Of a DNA stretch of 64,000 bases, positions 33,122-44,088 are shown piece after piece. The stretch is taken from positions 1,488,001 through 1,552,000 of the forward strand of contig JALJCQ010000004.1 in NCBI GenBank assembly GCA_023091665.1, read 5' to 3'. The stretch comes from Pythium myriotylum. Lineage: Eukaryota; Oomycota; Peronosporomycetes; Pythiales; Pythiaceae. Position numbers and translations under genes: made by a program. The first letter of the stretch is position 1. Every line of letters starts with the position of its first letter. The notes below the pieces were generated by a model. It searched no databases and was not told the origin of the DNA. It worked only from the letters and a program-made list of their open reading frames with translations.

Positions 33122-33531
33122 TGTCACAGAAGCGGGGCGACACTGAGCGGGGAAGACCGAAGCCGAGGCTAGTTGGGGCGAAGAAGGCTAGACTTGATTG
33201 CTCGATGGCAAGTTGTGGAGTGATATTGAATGGGCCCGGGATTCAAACCTCCCGAGCCTTACTGTCTGAGCCACCCATATGGTTTACGTCGTCTCTCCTA
33301 ACTAATCTTGAATAAACTATACTGGATCTTTGGTCTAGACTCCGTGTACGAGTCAGGACACGAGATGTTCTTAGCCAAACTTATCCTACTGTTTGTATGG
33401 GATTACTGAGGTCATCCCTCCGTGTTATAGTTGGGGCTCCGGACAAGAGCAGTCTTGTCCGGCTATGCTGGATTTATCTCGCGCTCAGTATAGTGTAGAG
33501 AGGCAGAGTCTATTGTAAGGACTCTGTCACA
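33122..33531 (-). repeat. Gypsy-1 5' LTR
   Basis: 410 bp, essentially identical to the 3' copy; followed on the right by the target duplication GACAT. The sequence just inside it (reading minus from 33121, TAGTAGCGCTCG...) should be the primer-binding site, but I cannot match it to a specific tRNA. Confidence 0.95.
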
Positions 33532-33536
33532 GACAT

Positions 33537-34110
33537 CGCCGGCGCTCTCGACCTACTTCGGTGGACGGAGATCGCTCATCTGCCTGGTATCATTGACTCT
33601 CAGCGCACGCTACTTTTTCGCCTCAAGGGTGACCGTCTCAGCAAATGGGATCGGGTCCACCTACAGGTGGGCTGCCCACACTGTCCCGACCTCGGCTCCA
33701 GAGGCGGTGCCAGTGTACACGTATTTTGGTCATGCCCAAACGCGCAGCAGCTCTGGTCCCACATGCTCCAACACTGGAGTCACCTGTGGTCCACAAACCA
33801 AGCTCCAGACCCCCAGGAAGCCAAGTCGGCGTTCTTCTCCCTGTGCTTACCAGCGATGCCAGACCTGCTATGGACTCGTCCGAGCATAACGCGCCTCCCT
33901 CAGCCCACGGTCGAAGCTACGATTGCCACGCATGCTGCGGTCAACGCCGCGTGGAGACAACACTCCCTCGTCGTGCTCCACACCATCTGGAGGTGGCGCA
34001 CCGCCCCTGAGAACGCCGAGGACATTTGGTCCTCAACACAGGTCTCGGCAGTTTTGCAAACCGCGTTGGCCTCTTCGCTGCGCGATCTGCGATGGAAAGA
34101 ACAAGCATGA
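33537..34110 (+). pseudogene. LINE reverse-transcriptase C-terminal region (5'-truncated)
   Basis: Frame IAGALDLLRWTEIAHL...LRDLRWKEQA, continuous with 26951-27167 before the gypsy insertion. It includes a zf-RVT-like motif (GCPHCPDLG...VHVFWSCPNA), typical of plant-, fungal- and oomycete-type LINE ORF2 ends. The polymerase core is missing, so it is non-autonomous. Its TGA stop (34108-34110) overlaps the next ATG (34107). Confidence 0.7.
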
Positions 34111-34724
34111 GCGCGGCCACCCCACATACGGCTATCGCCATCCAGCTGCTGAAGGAACCTCGCCTTACTCTCCCACGGTTCGAGATTCCCCGCATTAGTT
34201 CGGCTACGCACTACCTCCTCTTCTTCGACGGAGGCTCTCGTGGTAATCCCGGGCCGGGAGGGGCTGGAGCGGTCGTGGTTCGGGTCACGTCCGTCAACGC
34301 CCACGCCGAGGTCATTTTTTCCGCGGCCATGGCCTATGGAGACCCCACCACAACTAACAATCAGGCTGAATACAACGGCCTCGTCACCGGTCTCACCGTC
34401 GCAACGGTGAACAACTGGTTGCCTCTCTCGGTTATTGGCGATAGCATGCTCATCATCCGCCAAACGCGAACGTACACGCCTCCTCTCAACGTCACACTCC
34501 AAGTCAAGTACGCCCAGGCGCGCCGACTAGCCGACTCCCTCGGAGTCCGCAACTGGATTCATCACCCTCGAGCGGCCAATAAAATGGCCGACGCAGCAGC
34601 CAACCTCGCCATGGACACCACCACCAGCAGTCAGACGCATCACCCGGCGGGTCATGAGCGACACCAGCATATTGCAGCCCTCCTCCCTGGAGACCTTGCC
34701 TACTGGAGAGAAGGACTCACCTAA
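34107..34724 (+). CDS. LINE RNase H
   Basis: 205-residue frame from ATG 34107. All four catalytic acidic positions are visible: FFDGGSRGNPGPGGAG, NNQAEYNGL, VIGDSMLII and NKMADAAAN. It removes RNA from the RNA/DNA hybrid during LINE retrotransposition. The start overlaps the preceding stop as ATGA, and the frame is also open upstream to 34026. The 5'-truncated element makes expression doubtful. Confidence 0.75.
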   Translation: MSAATPHTAIAIQLLKEPRLTLPRFEIPRISSATHYLLFFDGGSRGNPGPGGAGAVVVRVTSVNAHAEVIFSAAMAYGDPTTTNNQAEYNGLVTGLTVATVNNWLPLSVIGDSMLIIRQTRTYTPPLNVTLQVKYAQARRLADSLGVRNWIHHPRAANKMADAAANLAMDTTTSSQTHHPAGHERHQHIAALLPGDLAYWREGLT

Positions 34725-35242
34725 TCATGGCGACAGCCGGCTATAGGTTTCTAGATAAGCAAACCAATAGACCTCAACTGAATTGAATTGTTGAAGGATC
34801 TCTACGAGAGTGACAGTGCTAGACGAATCGTGGATGAAGCCAACCGGCATTCCACCGCACGCTGTCTTGTACAAGCAACAACAAAGGACTCAAGAGTCTG
34901 TTGAGCGTCTATCAAGCATCGTACTGGCGGGTATGTCCGAACTCATCGAGGAGAAGGGTGTGTGCCGGCAACATCACACATAGCCTCCTCAAAGAAACAA
35001 TCAGAGACCTGATCAGGGACATCACCACACCATCGGACGCCAATTTACCTCCACAGTCATCGCCACCGGCTGACTATCTGCTACACTTCTGGGGCAACAA
35101 GCTCCACGCTCTCCCAGAGGACTTCGACTTCCCGAGTCGACACGTTCGCCGCATCGCAGCTCTGGTGGTTTGGCAACAAGGCTCTCAAACAACCGCCCTA
35201 CAAAGCGATCTGTACCGTGAATCTGTCCACGCGCAAGAAGCA

Positions 35243-35508
35243 ACAAGCAAATCATCGATGCCCTTTACCAGCGCGCGAGGCCACTGGCAGATGCACTCGG
35301 AATCGACAGCTGGATCCACCATTATCGAACACACAACAAGATGGCCGATGCCATGGCCAACTTGGCAATGGACTCTCAAGCCAGCGCTCAAGTTCTCCAC
35401 CCAACCTCACAGGACGGCCACTCCAACCTTCCCCATCTGCTCTCTAACGATCTACTTCCGTGGTGGACTTCCTCCCCACCGCGTTGAGCAACCGTAGGTC
35501 TTGCACGT
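35243..35508 (+). mobile_element. Second LINE RNase H 3' fragment
   Basis: The frame IDALYQRARPLADALGIDSW...NKMADAMANLAMDSQAS parallels the first LINE's ARRLADSLGVRNWIHH...NKMADAAANLAMDTTTS. It is a diverged, extremely 5'-truncated copy inserted in the CryptonF-like remnant just after KKQQ. A possible 6-bp duplication AGCAAC occurs on both sides. Not coding on its own. Confidence 0.6.
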
Positions 35509-37036
35509 ACTGCATGTAGCTATTAGGAATCACACAGTTGACCTCAATAGACTTCACTTCGAAACGAAGCATATCATCGAGTGTGTGGAAGAAGCCACAG
35601 CGCGGCCAATGCCACAAAAGCCAACGGAGGAAGAGGCTGATGGGCTGTATGGCATTGCGAAGGGAATCCTCCCGATCGAGCCAGCAACAGAGAAGTCGTG
35701 CAAGCGACGCTCGACTCAACTGCGCATGGTGACGGCGCTCCGGCTTGTTCGTTATCCGTATAAGCCAAACGCCACCAAGTGGCTGAATCATGCAAAGCGG
35801 CCTACTTTTAGCCAATTCGTAGTTCAAAGAACTATGTTCAGCCGGAGCGAGCCATGTTTGAAGCGCAACAGCAACTCAAGCGCAAGTGCAACGTTGACTG
35901 ATCTACTACAATGATTGGTCGTAAATTTCTTTAAACATGTATCGTGATTGGCCATTAAGATCGGTTGGCCAGACAGTCGCCACACGCATTCACAAACAAG
36001 CGCGCAAGGGCTCACCGGTCTCCGTGCAATGGAGCAGAGCCCTTGCGCGTCGACACGAGCCCTGCCCCCTTCCCCCTGCTCCCCCTCGCCCTCCGCTTCG
36101 TGTTGTGTCTCGTGTAGAGTAGGTTAACGCTCAATATGGGGGAACCCCTTGCATTTTTTTTTCTTGAGCCATGTTTTTGTGTGTTTTGGTGCTGTACAGC
36201 CTACATCCAGGACTCAAGTTCGCATCTTTATACATCAATATCCACTACCAGACACGTGAAGCCCGCTGACGGTGTATTCAAACACCATTGTTCAACGTAT
36301 AGCTTGGTCTCTACGTATATCTAGCACTCACGACGTCCGATGTCGTGGTCTCCATTTTCGGCGCTCACCAGCGCTACAACTCACATCTAGTGGCAGAATT
36401 GGATGGTGTCGATTGGATATACAAGGTTATAACACAGTCAAATACAATCACGGTGTGTCGATTCGATGACGTGATGCAATGTGCGTAATCACCTAAGGTA
36501 CAACATTATTGGCTAAAATTCGCTGTCGCCGACATTTGCCAATGTGATCCAGTCAACAAGGTATCATCAATCCAGTACTGTCATTTCTCGCAACACAAAA
36601 TTTCTGAATATTTCGGAAACTTATGGGTGAATATGGAAACTTTCAGCGAATATTACGGAATGACTCAGTTTCTTACCCATCCACAGCAGGAATCTTCCAT
36701 CGATGTGTGGAGCGTCACTTGAGTGAAAGTTGCTGATGTTGTGAGGTGCCATTACTTGGCAACAACTCGATTGCCAATGGCGATAGGCACATCACGTAGA
36801 TGTCTTGCACTGAATATGCGTATGGAGTAGATCATACATAGTAAATGGATGGTGTAGAGGACGTAGGCAATCGAGTGGACATGAGCACTCGATCTGGACA
36901 GCATTCTAACAGAGTAGTCATTTCGACTTTGCATGGCGTTCCGTCACATCGACTGCTCAGTTATTCCAGCGACTCGTTGACCCTGCTGCCTTCCCCCTCG
37001 TGCGGGTATCGCTTTGGCGTTAATAATCAGTCAGTC
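35509..37036. other. Region without a recognisable gene; left part of the Helitron
   Basis: 35509-35914 contains a plus frame (LHFETKHIIECVEEATARPM) with no family match, probably decayed transposon DNA. A perfect 13-bp inverted repeat (36001-36013 with 36037-36049) lies in this stretch, followed by a C-rich tract (36060-36100). From 36130 to 36840 all frames are short. An in-frame upstream ATG at 36845 could lengthen the protease gene by 64 codons. Confidence 0.4.
36001..36049. repeat. Perfect 13-bp inverted repeat (hairpin)
   Basis: CGCGCAAGGGCTC (36001-36013) pairs with GAGCCCTTGCGCG (36037-36049) around a 23-nt loop. It may mark the subterminal left end of the Helitron or be a terminator of another element; undecided. 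Confidence 0.6.
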
Positions 37037-37693
37037 ATGAGTTCGCGGCGTAACTGTTTGGTCGTTCAGACGCAAGCGTCGTGCCCAAAACGCAGTGCTT
37101 TTTGTGGGTTGTTTTCCATCAACAATGCCATGCAAGTTCGAGATTTTATTTCCGTCAAGGTACGTATATTTCCCGAGTGACAAAACGCTACTGACACGTT
37201 CTATTTCGAATGACAGGAAATGCGATTGATCGTCGAAAGATTAAAGCTGACTCATCCTGATGAAGACCATGGGGACGTCCGTTACGGTCATTACAGTGTT
37301 ATGGCCATGCAGCAAGCGCTTCAATCGAAAGGTTACAACATGATATATCTCAACAACCTGGCGTTCATGAAGAAGGCACAACGAAAGCATTGGGTGAAGC
37401 GACTAGCGACTACCACATTCCGACGAGTTCTCATCATTGGGCGCCCGCCCAAACAACGTGTCGGTGTTTCGCACTGTATTGCCCGCTTCTATCACAAGAC
37501 ATCCACCGCTGTGCCCGGCCGCTTCAAGGAGCGACCGCTCATCATGTGCCCTGATGAGGGAGAGTGGACAGAGTGCAGCGAGGGCTCGTTGAGCGGCTTC
37601 CTACCAGCTATCGAAGGTGCGTATGCAATCGTATCTCACGAAGAGCTTGCTGTGATGCAACAGAAGAACCTCCCAGAGGACGCTACATTCTAA
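37037..37693 (+). CDS. Josephin-like cysteine protease encoded in the Helitron
   Basis: Two exons, 37037-37159 and 37217-37693, with a 57-bp GT-AG intron in phase 0; 199 residues. Residues about 22-33 read AFCGLFSINNAMQ. A Cys followed at +6/+7 by Asn-Asn and then Gln is the spacing of the catalytic-Cys helix of Josephin (ataxin-3 type) deubiquitinases. A block with the expected middle helix follows (HYSVMAMQQALQSKGYNMIYL), then a candidate catalytic His in RVGVSHCIARFYHK. A start 64 codons upstream at 36845 is possible. Some animal Helitrons carry OTU proteases; this would be a different fold in the same position. A role in removing ubiquitin from the transposase, or in processing, is inferred. 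Family call tentative. Confidence 0.6.
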
Positions 37694-37903
37694 TTCTAGA
37701 TAATACAATGCCTGGATTCTATCGCACCAAAAATTTCGGAACAACTGGATCAATGAATACTTATAATTATTCGCAAAATATGTGGCACAATTAAATTATT
37801 CATTCTGAATGTACTGTATCAGATGTTGCAGAGTATCGTATAAACAAATACACATAAATGTATATATATCGTGTTTCACAGTCTTCCACTTATATACTGA
37901 TCT

Positions 37904-40900
37904 ATGTGCAATCTGGATTGGATCTTCAAGGGTCGAAGCTCCCTCCTCCGGGAATTAGACATCTCAATGGATTCTGAGCGTGACAATGCCATTGCTTCAC
38001 CACCACTCTCTCAACCAAAAAGACGTGAGACACCGCAGCAACGTGAGCGCCGGCTTGCACGCCAAACGCAGTACAACAACCGACGGAAAACCAGAGCAAC
38101 CATTCGAGAACATTTTTCATCAAGTGGTAGCGGGGGCTACGATGAAAGTAACGAACACTACGAACGTCGTCTAGCAAAGCAGCGCGAGTATACACGGCGG
38201 CGCAGACTCGCACAGTTGGTTCGGGGTGTACAAACGAACAATGGCATGGCAACCACTGTCCCGGGAGATGAAGAAGAGTCAGAAAGCAACGGCACGACAA
38301 CCACTGACGATGCGAGCGGTTGTGTGCCGATTGAAGTTATCTTTGGTGCTCCAAATGCAGATCGCATTGCCCAGATCAAGTGTGACCTGGTTGCCGCTCT
38401 TGGCGCGGAAGGTCTTGATGAAGTTGTCTGTGGTGTATGCGACCGATTGTCGCTACGGGAAACGTCTCGACAAGTTCACGAGTGTGACCATGAATACCTC
38501 AGATCGATGAAGCGCGTTCTAAAAGTTCCAAGTGTTTCACTGCCAGATGGGCTTGTTGCTCATTACGCATGCGATTCCATTGACACTCGACTAAGAGGAT
38601 TGATGCTCTCTCGACGTGGGATCTCGAAAACTGATACCGGCTTCAACATTATGATCTGCGAAGAGTGCTTAGCCAGTTTGAAGACTAAATGTGTCACTCC
38701 GCCGAAGTTCTCGATTGCCAATGGCTTCTATATTAGCGAGCTTCCATCACACCTGTATGAAGCCTCGTGGATCGAGAAGGTCATGACTCAGTTGGTTACT
38801 GTCATCGCTCAAACACGGGTTATTCGTGGTGGGGAGCACAGATCGATTCGCTCCCACTGTATGGTGTTTGATTCTACTCCTGGACCACCAGCAACCCTGT
38901 TGCCTCGTCGGGTCGATCGGGAGGGGCCGTATCGGGTTGTGCTTGCTGGCCCTTTCTCAAAGCCACAAACAGACCGTCTCCACAAGCTGCATTCAGTCCG
39001 GGGATCAGTTGTCGTTGCTCTCCTTGACTACTTCAAGACCCACAATCCGTTCTACAAGAATGTTGTGATCGACAGGAGTGCGGCCACAGAATGCCACCAG
39101 GGAGCAACGATTCTTAGCGAGATTGCAATTACCCAAGAGAGTGCTAGCACCAATGTTGATGAGGAACAAGATACGGTGCACGGACGCTCTGATGAAGCGA
39201 CAGTGTCCACTGAACACGAAGAGTGCACTTTCATCGAGCGAAACGTGTTGTTAGCACCAGTTACGCCAACGTTAGACATCGGTATAGCCTCGCGCGTGAT
39301 CGATCTGAACGGCGATCTACAAGGGGCCGTCCCGCAACTGCGAGTTGATCATTCTTCTCGCTTTGCCAATTCCTCCTGTTTGGAGGCAAAGATGTATCCG
39401 CATCTATTTCCATTTGGACGAGGTCATCCGGATGAAGCAAGGGTAGTGCGAGTCTCAAAACTCGAATGCGTTCGCTATTACGCAATGCTCAGCTCAAGAC
39501 GCTTTGCGCAGGACGCCACGTTTCTCCTCACTGCGTTTGCGAGGCTGTCAATCGAAAATATGTACGTGAACGCTTCCGTCAAGTGTAGAAGATTCTCTTC
39601 TATATTTGCAGGATACGAAAGGCTGACAAGTGAGGATGTTGCTTCTGCCTTGGTCAACAACGAAAATCGTCAGCGTGGGCGACGAACTGTGACAACGGTG
39701 AGCAGAGATGCTGAGCGCTTTCTCCGATCAGTTGAATTAGGGAGCGTTTCAGTGTGGGGAAGCGATGCGGAGCGTCGTCAATGTCGGCAAGAAGCGTTTG
39801 GTTATCAGACGAGGTTCGGTCAACAGTCGTTGTTCATAACTATCACGCCCAACACCGACAACTCGTACGCGATGGCGCATTATACTGGAATACTCGGTGT
39901 CGACACACTTTTTGACTGGCTTGAGGCTCGCACACCACTCAAGAGCGACATGAAGCGAGCAGCTATGGGGGACGACTGCGCTTCCGCACGTTTGTTTATG
40001 CGGACTGTCAGTGCATTTGTGCGATTCGTGCTTGGAATCGATCCAGTAACCGGTAAGCGCATGTCAACGGGCCTGTTTGGATACACAGAAGCATACTTTG
40101 GGATGGTGGAGACCCAAGGGCGTGGGACACTGCACATTCATTTCCTCATTTGGTTGCTCGGAGCTCCTGAAAACTCGAGTGCCTTCTCCTCCCGACTGGA
40201 GACGGAAGGTGAAGCATTCAAGAACCAGTTGCTAGCGTTCACCGACAGTGTCGTCACCACAAGTCTACCCTACGACTTGAGCAAACTTCCGTGCACTAGC
40301 TGTCAGGTGCCTGGAACACTTGAAGCTTTGCCAATTCCATCTTCATCGCGACGCCAATCCAGACGTTGCTACAATAGCAACCCCGTCGAGCCTTGTTTGG
40401 TACATTGTGGTACTTGCGGAAGTCGAAGTAGCTCCCAGCATATCATTCGCCAACTCCTTTTACAGCAGCGACCACACCATTGGCCTCCACCCATGAGAGA
40501 GTTGACTGATGAAGAACACAACAACCGAGTTCAAATCGAAACAAGGGCACGAACGTCTTCTGCTGACGCGAACAACGTTGTGCATGAGAGAGAAGCGTGG
40601 TTGAGTCAAGCTTGGGTGTCAGACGCAGACAAGGAAGCAAGGCGGCTGCTCGAGGACACTGACAATGCGCAGTGAGCTCTGAGTAGACCCGAAGATGATC
40701 CCCTCAGGAACGATACGGTGAATCGATTGATAGAATTGACACCACCATCGTCGGACGAACATCGGATGGCACCGAGTCACTCTGCCTACATTGTGGCCTC
40801 ACTTGTTGCCAATCTTAACATGCATTGGTGGGCACACACCGGAAGCTGCTTCAAGCAAAGCCGAGCAGCGGGTGTGGGTACATGTCGATATCGTTTCCCA

Positions 40901-43900
40901 CGTCCACTTCAAGATCGAACACAGTTCGGCAAGGACGGTGTCGAACTCCGCCGCACTCTTGGGCATGAATTCATCAACGGTTACAACCCTACGATCATGT
41001 CCACGTTCAAGTGCAACCACGATATCCAGGTACTGTTGGGTGGAAAGGAGACAGCCAACCGAATTTACTACTGTTGCAAGTACGTTACCAAGACACAGCG
41101 AAAAATTGATAGCAACACAGCTGTAGCCCTCGCAAGCTTCCAGCGTCGGCAAGCGAAGGAAGCACTTGATGACTCCTCCAATCCTCACTTTTCCGTCCAG
41201 GATCGCCAGCGTCGTCGCGTCACCAGTATGATTTACACGTTCACGAATAAGCAAGAAGTTGCAGGTCCACTTGCGGCTTTATATCTTCTCCGGGGATCCT
41301 GTCGATACTCCAGTCACGTTTGTGCAAGAATTCCTCTTAGCGACGTGCTGAAACAGGTGGAGAATTCCGAACACGTGTGCCGCTTGGTCGCTACTACAGA
41401 AGCTGAGGAAGAAACAACCCCAGACCATCGCGGATTTCGAACTGCATCGTTCCTGGACGATTACTTGTACCGCCCCTCCTGCAGAAATGATGAGTGTCTG
41501 TACGAGTTTGTGATGCAGTGCTACAGGAGGCGACGAACGAACACGACTTCAGAAAAGCGTTTGTTTAGTCAAGATCATCCGCTGTTTGCATCACACTGTC
41601 TCGCCATCCGTGACCGCATGGCTATACCAGTTATCATAGGGCAACGTTTGCCTCGTGAGAAGCCCAACATGAGTGACGACAAGCGCGATCTATTCGCTCG
41701 GATGGCCTTAGTTCTGTTCAAGCCTTTTCGAACGAAACTGGACCTTCTTGGAACGGATGGTACGACGTGGCATCAAGCTTACACGGCTTGGGAACCAAAC
41801 AGGTCACCATTCGTGCGAACCATCATGTGTAACATGGACGACTACCACCTTGGCCGAGAGAAAGAAGACCAACCAGTCGTAGACGAATGTGAACTTGGAG
41901 CGGAAGTCCGCCGTAATTATTACCTCTCGGAGGACGACTGCAGTGAAAGTGAAAGTGATGGAACGGAGTTCGAAGACGGAACAGATATGGCACTTGACTT
42001 CGACGATACCTTCGAGGGAGTTTCCGAATTTCCGACACTAACTGCGTATCCCGACCACATTGTTCCAATTCTCGATACCTTTAGACAGCTTGGTCTATTG
42101 CGCAGTGTTGCCCTCCACGTCGCCTCTTCGTGCGCTTCTGGAAGTGACAACACTCAAGTGTCTTACAACACTGACCAGTTACGCAAATGGGTGGAGGAGA
42201 GCAGAACAGACTGTGATGTTGGTAACGAAGGAGATGGCGAACAAAGTGAAGTTTACGCACCGGAACGATTGACAACGGTCACTGCGCTTGTCGATGATCT
42301 GCTCTGTCCGCAAGGACTGACTTGGCCTGGCCGTACTGTGGTCGCGACTGGGGGTGATGTTGGCCTGTTTGCCAGCATTCGAGACGTTTCAGCCAACTAC
42401 ACACTTAACGAGCTTCAGCATATCGCCTTTGCTTCAATTGCCCGCAGTCTACTGCAGCGATGGAGACAGACACCGAGCGAAACCGATCGAACTGTAATTG
42501 CAGAAATTGAGGTGGCAAGCAATCAACTGCTCATGTTTATGGGCGGAGAAGGCGGTACAGGTAAAAGTCGCGTTATCCAAGCAGTGAAGACCTTTTGCTC
42601 CTCATGGCAAAGATGTCGGGCGATTGTATTGACGGCAATGACGGGCAAAGCTGCAAGTATTATCAGTGGCAGGACTCTTGCAAGCTTTGAGATGGCCTTG
42701 CGAGGTGGAAACGCGCATTATACCCTTCAAGACGTGGACTGTATTCTCGTCGACGAAGTGTCAATGATGTCGAAGCATAACCTTCTCCGACTGGATCGAC
42801 TACTCCGACAAGGAAAACGAGTCGCTAAAGTACCCTTTGGTGGACTACATGTCATTCTCGTTGGCGACTTCCTTCAGATGCCTCCTGTTGGGGCGGACCC
42901 GCTCTTTAGTGATCCGTTGGACAAAGCGAACCCAGAGCTTGAAGACTTCGAGGGATTCAATCTATGGCGTCTTTTTAACCAAGTAATTGTTCTGCGAGAG
43001 TCTGTACGATTTCGTGACGACCCGACATGGGGTGTTGGTTGCTCGAAAGCACGCCTTGGAGAATGGACGCCAGAATTCATTGAGTTGATCAACAACAGAG
43101 TGGTTCAGCACATATGCAACGACATCAACATTCGTCACGATACTGTTTTCGTCACGCAAGATAACAAAACACGCAGTGCTATCAACGATCATTTCGTCCA
43201 ATCTACAGCGGATATGTTGCCTCGGCATACATTGCCCATTCGCGTCCTTGCAAACTTCAAGGGTGCGTTGAATAACCTCAGCAGCGAAGACATCTCGAAG
43301 ATTTTCGGCTTACCCGACACAAGCTTCAAGCGCTTGGCACCATACCTTGACCTGATTCCGGGGATGCCGATCCAAATCACACAGAACATCCGAACAAAGA
43401 AATGTGTGGCAAACGGTACAATGGGCAAACTCATATCCGTTCACTTCCCACCTGGAACTTCGTTCACACAAGTCAAAGACAAACGCACAGGCGTACAAGT
43501 CCTCTTGCCAAATCAGCGCCCACTTCACGCCCTCGTACACTTGGACCGTGGACCAAACGCAACTCCGATACACGACGGTGTCGATCCTGCCGTCTTTCCA
43601 ATTTTTCCGGACTCAGAGGCCTTTTCTGCAGCAACCATCCGATTAACACCTTCGTCCACAGGAGAACAGAGGAATCTCCGAATCAAGATACAGCAGTTTC
43701 CATTCGTGTGTGCGGTTGGAGCAACTGTAAACAAAGTCCAGGGAGAATCTCTCTCGGCAATGGCTGTGGTTGACTGGAAGGCTGGTGTTGCATGCGTCAA
43801 CAAACCACAACAAGCGTATCTCATGGTGTCTCGAGTTCTCCGCCGTGACGCTCTCTTCGTACTGAGGCCTTTCACCGAAGATGTGGCTGAGTGGGCCAAA

Positions 43901-43990
43901 CCACCAGAATCTGCGATGCACGAAGAACAACGGCTTCGTATCCTATCAGAGAACACGCAGCAAGAATTTATTCGACTTGTTGGACAGTAA
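37904..43990 (+). pseudogene. Helitron RepHel transposase, 2028 codons interrupted by one in-frame TGA
   Basis: One frame from ATG 37904 to the stop at 43990, broken only by TGA at 40673-40675. N-terminus: basic repeats RERRLARQTQYNNRR and YERRLAKQREYTRRR. A Cys/His zinc-binding region follows (CGVCDRL, HEC, CEECL), then a DUF6570-like block (PPKFSIANGFYISELP). Rep motifs are LFITITPN, the HUH motif LHIHF (His codons 40133-40141) and, after the TGA, the double-Tyr motif YYCCKYVTK (Tyr codons 41069-41071 and 41081-41083). Helicase: Walker A GGEGGTGKS (42542-42568), Walker B ILVDEVSMM, GDFLQMPPV and the C-terminal NKVQGESLS and YLMVSRV. The protein would nick and roll single-stranded DNA for rolling-circle-like transposition. 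The stop separates HUH from Y2 and helicase, so activity requires readthrough or trans supply. CGA to TGA by C-to-T change is a simple origin. Confidence 0.88.
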
Positions 43991-44088
43991 CAAGAACCGA
44001 TGTGCTCGTCAAACAAAGTTCTCTTTTATTCACTGTCAGGTGTCCAAGGGGGCCAGCCACGGCAATTTTGGATACCCTAATCTTTGAC

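Larger units (their letters stand above)
27168..33531 (-). mobile_element. Ty3/gypsy chromovirus, complete, nested in the LINE (Gypsy-1)
   Basis: 6364 bp with 410-bp LTRs at both ends and a 5-bp target duplication GACAT (27163-27167 and 33532-33536). It is transcribed on the minus strand: 5' LTR, a 400-bp leader with no gene, a small leader ORF, gag, then protease-RT-RNase H-integrase-chromodomain. In the bases compared by eye the LTRs differ at one position (T at 27490, C at 33444). A purine-rich tract borders the 3' LTR. The coding region has two or three frameshifts despite the very young LTRs. Confidence 0.95.
26951..34790 (+). mobile_element. 5'-truncated LINE (non-LTR retrotransposon), itself interrupted by a gypsy element
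   Basis: The element occupies 26951-27167 and 33532-34790 and is flanked by an exact 15-bp target duplication, TTGAAGGATCTCTAC (26936-26950 and 34791-34805). The short A/T-rich repeat tail AATTGAATTG abuts the right duplication. Joining the two halves over the gypsy target duplication gives a continuous frame (RQQDPD-IAGALDLLRW), so the gypsy insertion came later. Only the distal part of the RT protein, a zf-RVT-type Cys/His region and RNase H remain; 5' truncation is typical of target-primed reverse transcription. Confidence 0.85.
26673..35245 (+). pseudogene. CryptonF-like tyrosine-recombinase gene, deleted and split by nested insertions
   Basis: Left part: ATG 26673 gives MSKVSAAEVRASCISASTVH. 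A frameshift near 26745 is followed by SKWIKKSLPNPELFFDTSG, VFTPQHFEDFLL and LSGYRSALKDLY, ending at 26950. Right part from 34791: LKDLY again, then in shifted frames GIPPHAVLYKQQQR, HFWGNKLHALPEDFDFP and WWFGNKALKQPPYKAI with LSTRKKQQ. This order resembles the SAM-like N-domain and C-terminal region of oomycete CryptonF-type proteins (family recalled, not searched). The YR catalytic domain expected between the two parts is absent, so a deletion preceded the LINE insertion. Non-functional. Confidence 0.55.

Noticed and set aside
36060..36110. C-rich tract as a possible regulatory element
   Set aside because: Low complexity only, no pairing or known site.
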